DNA of 13,844 bases, taken from contig JAICUS010000100.1 of the NCBI GenBank assembly GCA_025935735.1, positions 1 through 13,844 on the forward strand, read 5' to 3'. The notes beneath the pieces are model-generated. The model ran no database searches, was not told the origin of the DNA, and saw nothing but the letters and a program-made list of their open reading frames with translations. Each line of letters opens with the position of its first letter. Position 1 is the stretch's first letter. This DNA comes from Solirubrobacteraceae bacterium. Its GTDB lineage: Bacteria; Actinomycetota; Thermoleophilia; Solirubrobacterales; Solirubrobacteraceae. The position numbers and the translations under genes are program-made. This document shows positions 8,725 to 13,844 of the stretch, in pieces.

Positions 8725-10604
8725 ACCTTGCGGAACTCCGGCACCCAGGCGCCCTCGGCGTCCTGCGCGAAGTCCTGGAACAGCCCGGGCGCCTCGCGCT
8801 GCATGATCCGGGCGATCAGGTCGAACACGTAGCGCAGCTCCTCCTCGGCGCCGGCCGCCGTGCGCATCTCGATCACGTGGCGCAGCGTGCGCACGTTCGC
8901 CGTCCACACGATGTCGGTGCTCAGCCCGATCGGCGCCAGCCGCCGCAGCGCGGACGTGACCTCCTTCTTGACGTGGAACGGCACGCCGTCCTCGTCGATC
9001 CCGAGCGCCTGCGCGGCCGCCACCTGGAACTCCTCGAGCTGCTCGACGATCGACACCACCTGGTCGCGCACCGGCTCGAGCGCCGGCGGCACGCGGAAGC
9101 CGATGTCGGTCAGCCGCACGTAGCGCAGGCTCTCCTGGCTGAACGCCGACCCCGCGCGATGCCTCACGAGCTCGTGTGTGTTGCCGCTCACGCACGGCTT
9201 GCCGTTGCGCCGGACGAAGAGCAGCCCATTGGGGACGCGCACGCAGTGCACGCGGCCGCGATACCACACCCACTCGTCGCTCGGGCGGCCACGGAGCCTC
9301 CAGTTGTGATTGACGAGTGGGCGGGTGCGCGTCTTGACGAGTGAGACGATGTAGCAGGGCCGCTGATTGCGGAACCGCCGGCCGCTCGGCATCACGCGCT
9401 CGAGCCCGGTGCGGTCGTCCACCCGCACGTTGGCCGACCAGGCCGCCTTGATCGCCAGAACTTGCAGGTCGTCCGCCATCCCGCGCGACGTCGTGTAGAT
9501 CACGCAGTGGTTGCCGTCCTTGCGCCGGCTGCCGTCGCCCGACACGAAGGCGTCGAGGAACTCGCGGATCGTCTCCGGGCCCCAGGTGCCCACGACGTCG
9601 GGCACGCGCTTGCCGTCGGCGGTCGAACCGCAAGTGGCCAGGAAGTCGCGCAGCGCGACGTTCGCCGTCCGAACGCACACCGGTTGAGAGGGCGGCACAT
9701 GCGGCTTCAAGCCCAGGTCCTCGATGACTCTGACGATCTCGGCCTGCTTCGGCCCTGGGGACTGCGCGATGACGATCTGATGGCGATTCAGCGAGCCCTC
9801 CGCGAGCCACCAGCCCAGGAACCTGGCAAACGCGCGCAGCGGGAAGGTCGCAGGCGCATAGGTCCGCGTGACCGTCGCGCCCGTGTCGTGGCGTGCCCAG
9901 GCGCGCTCGGTTCCAGCGATCTCGACGAACCCGGTTTCCTGCCCCGTCCACCGGGCCGTCTTCTGATAGCTCACGCGCTTGCCCCGGATCTCGTGTGCCA
10001 GCCGCACCGCGAAGGGCTCTTCGTGCCGCCGGGCCGCCTGGGTGTCGTGGCGACGGACCCACATCCGGTGATTCGGGGTGACCAGCAGGTCGATCTGCTC
10101 TGACTGCACGCGATACATCGGGCCGTCGTAGTCGCCGACGAAGCGCTCGTCCGCCGGCTGATACTCGAGCTCGTCCGTGGCCGGGTTCAGTGTGGCGAAG
10201 GTCTCGGTGCCGTCGACGTCCGGCCAGGCCTTCCAGCCGTCGCTGGTGAGGACCTCCGTCTCGTCGTCGTAGCAGAAGACGCGGGAGACGTTGCGCAGAG
10301 CGAACGAGAAGCTCGCGTGCTCGAGCACGCTGCCGTGGGCGCTGCGCAGCAGGTTGGCGAAGTACTCGCGCTGGTCGGTCCGCACGCGCGTGACGTTCGG
10401 GTTCAGGCCCGGCTCCCAGCTGCGATAGCACGCGCGGCCGCCGAACTCGATCAGCAGCTGAGCGGCGTTCGGCGCGCCGTCCGCCTCCTCGACCCGCCGC
10501 TCCAGCCACGCCTCGCCGCCCACGTCCGCCAGATAGCCACGCAGCCCCTCGAGGTCCAGTGAGGGGCGGGCGACGACGAAGACGGAGGGGACGGTTTCAC
10601 GCAT
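8721..10604 (-). CDS. thyX: Flavin-dependent thymidylate synthase interrupted by an intein
   Basis: The 627-residue precursor is a ThyX of about 262 residues plus a 365-residue intein. ThyX makes dTMP from dUMP using methylene-tetrahydrofolate, FAD and NADPH in the cytoplasm. The N-extein (residues 1-110; 10275-10604) contains HGSVLEHASFSF (90-101). The C-extein (476-627; 8721-9179) opens with THELVRHRAGSAFSQES, which contains the ThyX RHR...S signature (R481, H482, R483, S492). It also has the nucleotide-binding stretch NVRTLRHVIEMR (570-581) and E588/E589. Joining F110 to T476 restores a continuous, normal ThyX sequence, which is strong evidence that splicing yields active enzyme. The ATG at 10604 gives a family-like N-terminus, with no ribosome binding site but a TAGGGT box upstream. 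Its start lies 33 bases beyond the stop of the pilin-like gene on the same strand. No thyA is visible here. Confidence 0.95.
   Translation of the reverse strand: MRETVPSVFVVARPSLDLEGLRGYLADVGGEAWLERRVEEADGAPNAAQLLIEFGGRACYRSWEPGLNPNVTRVRTDQREYFANLLRSAHGSVLEHASFSFALRNVSRVFCYDDETEVLTSDGWKAWPDVDGTETFATLNPATDELEYQPADERFVGDYDGPMYRVQSEQIDLLVTPNHRMWVRRHDTQAARRHEEPFAVRLAHEIRGKRVSYQKTARWTGQETGFVEIAGTERAWARHDTGATVTRTYAPATFPLRAFARFLGWWLAEGSLNRHQIVIAQSPGPKQAEIVRVIEDLGLKPHVPPSQPVCVRTANVALRDFLATCGSTADGKRVPDVVGTWGPETIREFLDAFVSGDGSRRKDGNHCVIYTTSRGMADDLQVLAIKAAWSANVRVDDRTGLERVMPSGRRFRNQRPCYIVSLVKTRTRPLVNHNWRLRGRPSDEWVWYRGRVHCVRVPNGLLFVRRNGKPCVSGNTHELVRHRAGSAFSQESLRYVRLTDIGFRVPPALEPVRDQVVSIVEQLEEFQVAAAQALGIDEDGVPFHVKKEVTSALRRLAPIGLSTDIVWTANVRTLRHVIEMRTAAGAEEELRYVFDLIARIMQREAPGLFQDFAQDAEGAWVPEFRKV
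9180..10274 (-). mobile_element. ThyX intein with LAGLIDADG homing endonuclease
   Basis: An in-frame protein-splicing element of 365 residues (precursor C111 to N475). It starts with the nucleophile Cys in CYDDETEVLTSDGWK (block A). Block B is LLVTPNHRMWV with T176 and H179. Two LAGLIDADG-type motifs follow: FLGWWLAEGS (262-271, acidic E269) and FLDAFVSGDGS (349-359, acidic D357). A block D-like GKRVP lies between them at 331-335. Block F/G ends RRNGKPCVSGN before extein Thr476. The penultimate residue is Gly, not the usual His. Both endonuclease acidic residues are present, so homing activity may be retained. The insertion point is immediately before the catalytic THELVRHR stretch of ThyX, a highly conserved site as is usual for inteins. 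Confidence 0.93.
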
Positions 10605-10613
10605 GGGCGGGTG

Positions 10614-10619
10614 ACCCTA
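10614..10619 (-). promoter_or_regulatory. Candidate -10 box for thyX
   Basis: On the - strand, TAGGGT (TANNNT) is followed by 9 bases and the thyX ATG at 10604, with no ribosome binding site between. It would allow thyX to be transcribed independently of the pilin-like gene just upstream. The spacing is slightly long for a strictly leaderless start. Confidence 0.35.
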
Positions 10620-10637
10620 GCGCGCGCTCCGGTCGGC

Positions 10638-11822
10638 TCAGGCCTCGCCGGGGAGGCAGTCGGCGCGGGCGCGGGCGGCGGAGCCGGGCGTCCACGCGCG
10701 GGCGTCGAGGAGGCGGCGGCGGATCTGGATGCGCGAGCCGCTGACGCCGAGCTTCAGGCCCTCGCCGAAGCCGACCGAGGCGCCGGCCGTGCGGTCGTTC
10801 ACCGCGGAGACGTAGCGCTGCGTGGTGCCGGCGACGCGGATGCGGGCGAGCAGCGCGCGCAGGTCGGCGAGCTTCCCGGACGGCGTGCGCAGCCGGGCGA
10901 TCGCCGGCTCGGCCACCGCCCAGTTGCCGGGGCGCGTCAGGTCGAGCGTCGCGACGGTCTCGGTGTAGCGGTTGTTGTTGCGGCTCGGGACCGCGCGGCG
11001 CAGCACGAGGCTGCGGGGGCCGTCGGCGCCGAACGTGTACTCCGCCACCAGGTCGGTCCGGCCGCGACCGGGGGTCTGGAGCAGCGGCAGCGACACCTCC
11101 GGGCCGAGCAGCGAGGCGCGCAGGTAGAGCGTGACGAGGTGGTCGCGGCTGACGCGCGCGCCGAGGCCCAGCGACCCCGTGGCGGACACGCCGATCCCCG
11201 ACAGCGCGGCGTTCCCCCGGCCGACCGTCGCACCGACCATGGCCGAGGCCTCCGGGCCGGCCTCCAGCGAGCTCCAGGCGGTGGGCCAGCGCGACGAGGT
11301 GAGGCTGCCGGGCAGGGCGGCCGCGAACCGCCGCGCCTCGTCCGCGTCGGCGAACGTCCAGCCGCGGCCCTCCGTCACCCGCAGGCCGGCGCCGGCGAAC
11401 GCGCCGCCCTCCACGCGCAGCGGGCCGGCCGACGCCTCGATGCCCCAGCCGCCGCTGACGCCGCGGTAGATGCCGGCCGACCAGCCGGCCTGCACCGTCC
11501 CGTCCGAGCGCGCGGTCATGGTCACCGACCCGCGCGTCCCGAGGTCGATGCTGAACAGCGTCACCCCGACCTCCGCGCCGTCGACGCGCGAGGACATCGG
11601 GCACGGCGGCAGCCCGGCCGCCGTCGCCTCGCGCGCCGTGCAGACGTCCCCGGTCACGATGCACAGCCCCAGCCGCACGCCATGGACGACGCCGCGCGGG
11701 ATGCCCGCCGCGCCGGCCGCCGGGCCCGCCGCGGCCAGTACGGCGACGAGCACGAGCAGCAGCGCGACGTACTCGGCGGCGGCCTGGCCGGCGGCGGGAT
11801 GACGGCGGGGGAGGTGGGACAC
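10638..11822 (-). CDS. Secreted protein of unknown function with class III (Flp/TadE-type) pilin signal
   Basis: 394 residues from the GTG at 11822. The N-terminus has the hallmarks of a type IV/Flp prepilin or TadE-like leader. A basic stretch MSHLPRRHPAAG is followed by the cleavage-type sequence G12/QAAAEYV with Glu at +5, then a hydrophobic helix to about residue 38. After it, C54, C61 and C74 lie in a short cysteine cluster (LCIVTGDVC ... LPPC), and one more cysteine sits near the C-terminus. The remaining 300 residues are Gly-, Ser-, Ala- and Val-rich with alternating polar/hydrophobic runs, suggesting a beta-rich exported domain. I do not recognise that domain. It probably is processed by a prepilin peptidase and anchored or assembled outside the membrane, but no tad/flp genes are visible in the window. 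The open frame extends upstream to 12056, but that part is translated repeat DNA, so the GTG is preferred. Pilin-like sorting is inferred; function is unknown. Confidence 0.75.
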   Translation of the reverse strand: MSHLPRRHPAAGQAAAEYVALLLVLVAVLAAAGPAAGAAGIPRGVVHGVRLGLCIVTGDVCTAREATAAGLPPCPMSSRVDGAEVGVTLFSIDLGTRGSVTMTARSDGTVQAGWSAGIYRGVSGGWGIEASAGPLRVEGGAFAGAGLRVTEGRGWTFADADEARRFAAALPGSLTSSRWPTAWSSLEAGPEASAMVGATVGRGNAALSGIGVSATGSLGLGARVSRDHLVTLYLRASLLGPEVSLPLLQTPGRGRTDLVAEYTFGADGPRSLVLRRAVPSRNNNRYTETVATLDLTRPGNWAVAEPAIARLRTPSGKLADLRALLARIRVAGTTQRYVSAVNDRTAGASVGFGEGLKLGVSGSRIQIRRRLLDARAWTPGSAARARADCLPGEA

Positions 11823-11825
11823 GCC

Positions 11826-11835
11826 CCCTATAGGG
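11826..11835. promoter_or_regulatory. Palindrome CCCTATAGGG just before the pilin-like GTG start
   Basis: A perfect 10-bp palindrome with the only TATA-like core in this GC-rich gap. On the - strand TATAGG ends 4 bases before the GTG at 11822. It could be the -10 region of the pilin-like gene or a small operator, but the spacing is short for a leaderless start and the final T of the consensus is missing. Confidence 0.3.
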
Positions 11836-11851
11836 CCGCAGGCGAGAATCT

Positions 11852-11975
11852 CGCCCCCCGCGAGATCGGCACCGCGCCCGAGTGGCCGCGGCGAAGCACC
11901 CGCGGCGGGGTCCCGCCCGCCGCGGGATCGGCACCGCGCCCGAGTGGCGGGGGCGAAGCACCCGCGGCGGGGGCG
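11852..11975. repeat. Two tandem copies of a 62-bp GC-rich unit
   Basis: Copies at 11852-11913 and 11914-11975 match at 56 of 62 positions by hand alignment. The longest shared runs are 23 bp starting GATCGGCACCGCG and 21 bp around GCGAAGCACCCGCGGCGGGG. A very degenerate third copy may follow at about 11985-12020. The unit is just upstream of the pilin-like gene and creates a spurious N-terminal extension rich in Arg and Cys if translated. Confidence 0.85.
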
Positions 11976-12185
11976 GCCCCCCGCCGGGACGCTTGGCGGC
12001 GGCGCCCAGTGGTGCCTCAAGCGGGTGGCCGGGCAACGCCGGCGGCGGCTCGTCACGCGAACGGCCCGGCGCCCGCGCCGGTCTGGGTGACGTGACGGCG
12101 TGCCGGGGCAGGCGAACGGCCGGCTGGGTAGGGCGGCGGGAGCCCGGACCGCGGTGCGCGGACGAGCGCGTCGGGGCGCGATCGG

Positions 12186-12230
12186 CGCGTGTCGGGTTCA
12201 TCGGCCTCAGCCCGACAAACCCGACACGCG
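12186..12230. repeat. Perfect 13-bp inverted repeat with 19-base loop
   Basis: Arm CGCGTGTCGGGTT (12186-12198) is exactly complementary to AACCCGACACGCG (12218-12230). The loop contains another CCCGACA, so on the - strand the site reads as two tandem TGTCGGG half-sites (ending TT and CT) followed by an inverted one. It could form a strong stem-loop in the nuoN transcript (no T-run follows), or be a protein-binding site with three half-sites. Confidence 0.6.
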
Positions 12231-12331
12231 GTGCGGCTGGATGGTCGCTCGCGGGCGACTATGCGCGAGTCGAACCGCGATGAGCGCGAGCCGCCCACAC
12301 CCGCGCGACGGCTCGACCGCCTCCTACCCAG

Positions 12332-12428
12332 CGGGTGTTCGCCCGCCGCCGACGCGCCGCCGGGTTGGCCGCGGGGGGCGCGGCGCCGGGTGTTCGCCCG
12401 CCGCCGACGCGCCGCCGGGTTGGCCGCG
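12332..12428. repeat. Two identical 42-bp units, 55-bp period
   Basis: 12332-12373 and 12387-12428 are identical over 42 bp (beginning CGGGTGTTCGCCCGCCGCC and ending GGTTGGCCGCG), separated by 13 bases. A degenerate third copy follows at about 12445-12486. The exact identity suggests recent duplication or ongoing homogenisation. It lies about 130 bp downstream of the nuoN stop in nuoN's direction. Confidence 0.85.
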
Positions 12429-12557
12429 CGGCCGCCGGCGCCCGCCGTTCGGCTCCCCCGGCACGCCGCCAGGTCAGCCCGGCCGGCGCGGGCGCCGGGC
12501 CGGCGCCGGGACAAGCCCCGCCGGAGTCAACCCGGCCCAGAGTTGCCAGACGCGGCT

Positions 12558-13844
12558 CTAGATCAGCGACTGCAGGGCGGCGCCGGCGTCCCGGGCCAGG
12601 CTGAAGAGCGGCTCGGGATAGATGCCGAAGAAGATCGTGGCCACCGCGCAGACGAGCGCGACGAACGCCACCTCGGGCTGGACCAGGCGCGGGCCGGCCG
12701 CGGCGTCGCCGTCGCCGAAGTCGGTGGCCACGACCGCGCCGCGGTCGGGGCGGGTGGCGGGGACGGCGGCGCCGGGCTCGCGGCCGGCCGCACGGGCCTC
12801 GTCGTCGGCCTCCGGCGAGCCGCCGGCCATGGCGGGCCGCGCCGCCCGCGCCGGGCGAGCCGCCACGTCGGACGGCGCGCGCATCCACACGGCGGCGATG
12901 ACCCGCAGGTAGTAGGCCAGCGACACCGCCGAGCCGAGCACGATGACCACGCCCAGCCAGGCATAGCCGTTGCCCACGGCCGCGTCGATCAGGTAGATCT
13001 TGCCGAAGAACCCCGCGGTGGCCGGGAAGCCGGCCAGCGCCAGCATGGAGATCGTCATCGGCCAGGCCAGCAGCGGCCGGTCGGCGCCCAGCCCGTACAT
13101 CGAGGAGATGTCGTCGCCCAGCCCCGCCTCGCGCTCGCGGGCCACGATGACCGCGAACGCCGCCATGTTCATGACCACGTAGATGGCCAGATAGAAGACC
13201 GCGGCCTGCACGCCGGGCCGGTTGGACACCACCACGCCGGCCAGGATGTAGCCCGCCTGGGCCACCGACGAGTACGCCAGCAGCCGCTTGAGCGACGACT
13301 GGCCGATCGCGCCGACGTTGCCGACCACGATCGTGATCACGGCCAGCGTGGCGAACGCCGGCGCCCAGGTGCTCGCGCCGCTGATCAGGCCCACGTCGAA
13401 CAGCCGCAGGATCACCCCGAACGCGGCCGCCTTCGTCGCCACGGCCATGAAGCCGGTGACCGGCGTCGGCGCGCCCTCATAGACGTCCGGCGTCCACTGG
13501 TGGAACGGCGCCACCGACGCCTTGAACGCCAGCCCGGTGATGATCAGCGCGACCCCCACCAGGAACAGCGCGTCGTGCGAGACGTCGCCGGTCGCGCGGG
13601 CGATCGCCTCGAAGCCCGTCTGGCCCGTCGCGCCATAGATGAACGCCAGCCCGTAGAGCAGCGTGGCCGAGCCGACGGAGCCGATGATCAGGTACTTCAG
13701 GCCCGACTCCAGCGAGTGCTCGCGCCGCATCCGGGTCGCGCAGAGCACGTAGAGCGGGATCGACAGCAACTCGAAGCCGATGAAGACGACCACCAGGTCG
13801 TCGGCCGCCACCAGCACGACCATGCCGAGGATCGAGGTCAGCAG
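12558..13844 (-). CDS. nuoN: NADH-quinone oxidoreductase subunit N (complex I), 5' end beyond window
   Basis: The last 428 residues are present (family total about 480-500); the true start lies past the right edge, so the first in-frame ATG at 13823 is internal. This is an antiporter-like membrane subunit of complex I that helps couple NADH oxidation to proton pumping. Numbering from that internal Met, E18 in GFELLSIPLYV, K101 in LAFKASVAPFHQWTPDVYEG, K131 in ATKAAAFGV and K275 in GFPATAGFFGKIYL match the conserved charged residues of NuoN. About a dozen hydrophobic segments are visible. Residues about 317-383 form a long hydrophilic Ala/Arg/Asp-rich loop before the last helix, which is unusual relative to E. 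coli NuoN. As nuoN is normally the last gene of the nuo operon, its 3' end here probably marks the operon end. The rest of the operon would lie to the right. Confidence 0.95.
   Translation of the reverse strand: MLTSILGMVVLVAADDLVVVFIGFELLSIPLYVLCATRMRREHSLESGLKYLIIGSVGSATLLYGLAFIYGATGQTGFEAIARATGDVSHDALFLVGVALIITGLAFKASVAPFHQWTPDVYEGAPTPVTGFMAVATKAAAFGVILRLFDVGLISGASTWAPAFATLAVITIVVGNVGAIGQSSLKRLLAYSSVAQAGYILAGVVVSNRPGVQAAVFYLAIYVVMNMAAFAVIVAREREAGLGDDISSMYGLGADRPLLAWPMTISMLALAGFPATAGFFGKIYLIDAAVGNGYAWLGVVIVLGSAVSLAYYLRVIAAVWMRAPSDVAARPARAARPAMAGGSPEADDEARAAGREPGAAVPATRPDRGAVVATDFGDGDAAAGPRLVQPEVAFVALVCAVATIFFGIYPEPLFSLARDAGAALQSLI

Larger units (their letters stand above)
12078..12486. repeat. 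Diverged inverted repeat with 42-bp arms
   Basis: The reverse complement of 12078-12119 aligns without gaps to 12445-12486 at 35 of 42 positions. Both contain CCGTTCG near one end and the core CCCCGGCACGCCG. The arms also resemble the identical 42-bp units at 12332 and 12387. All may belong to one repeat family present in both orientations. The 13-bp hairpin lies between the arms. High GC inflates chance similarity, but an ungapped match of this length is more than expected. Confidence 0.5.
11823..12557. other. 735-bp non-coding region packed with GC-rich repeats
   Basis: The gap between nuoN and the pilin-like gene has no convincing gene. Open frames in it are low-complexity Arg/Ala/Gly/Pro products of repeat DNA. 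It contains two tandem 62-bp units, two identical 42-bp units, a diverged inverted pair of 42-bp arms, and a perfect 13-bp hairpin, each listed separately. It is extremely GC-rich. No tRNA or CRISPR structure is present. nuoN transcripts must cross it or stop in it before the pilin-like gene. Confidence 0.7.

Noticed and set aside
11823..12056. N-terminal extension of the pilin-like protein
   Set aside because: The extra 78 codons translate the 62-bp repeats, and would place the prepilin leader inside the protein.
10611..12095. 494-codon + strand open frame antisense to the pilin-like gene
   Set aside because: Its product is Arg/Gly/Ala low-complexity with no domain, while the - strand frame has a clear pilin-type leader and varied composition.
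12255..12290. tRNA-like T-arm (GGTTCGACTC on the - strand)
   Set aside because: The 5-bp T-stem does not form correctly, and no acceptor, D or anticodon arms can be laid out around it.
11852..12428. CRISPR-like array
   Set aside because: The repeats are only two copies each, 42-62 bp long, with no regular unique spacers and no cas genes.

Overview
The window is very GC-rich DNA (roughly 70% by eye) with densely packed bacterial genes, few Shine-Dalgarno sites and no RNA genes. The gene families, the composition and several start codons lying just downstream of TANNNT-like boxes (leaderless style) suggest a high-GC actinobacterium. A Thermoleophilia/Solirubrobacterales-type lineage is a guess from the flavour of the proteins; no marker gene proves it.

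Left part (1-4237, + strand): an acetate module. A GPR1/FUN34/YaaH-family acetate/succinate permease (satP-like) is followed, with a one-base TGATG overlap, by a full-length AMP-forming acetyl-CoA synthetase (acs). A second AMP-forming acyl-CoA synthetase of the medium-chain/ACSM type follows. Together they would take up acetate and other short or medium acids and activate them to CoA thioesters.

Middle part (4289-8711): a + strand membrane-anchored transglutaminase-like protein (TgpA/DUF3488 type) converges on, and overlaps by 17 bp, a - strand DHA2-type MFS exporter. The MFS gene is divergent from a small RsbW-like HATPase (anti-sigma factor/serine kinase type). Their 78-bp shared intergenic region holds two short inverted repeats.

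Right part (8721-13844, all - strand): read in the direction of transcription, this has the 3' part of nuoN (complex I subunit N, running off the right edge), then a 735-bp non-coding stretch full of GC-rich repeats and a perfect 13-bp hairpin. After it come a secreted or pilus-like protein with a class III (Flp/TadE-type) signal, and thyX. The thyX gene is interrupted by a 365-residue intein with both LAGLIDADG motifs, inserted immediately before the ThyX catalytic motif and ending in an atypical Gly-Asn/Thr junction.

The most notable items are the ThyX intein, the repeat-packed region between nuoN and the pilin-like gene, the pilin-signal/beta-rich protein of unknown function, and the recurrent leaderless-promoter layout. 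I saw no CRISPR array, insertion sequence, tRNA or rRNA, and no clear multi-gene novel system.
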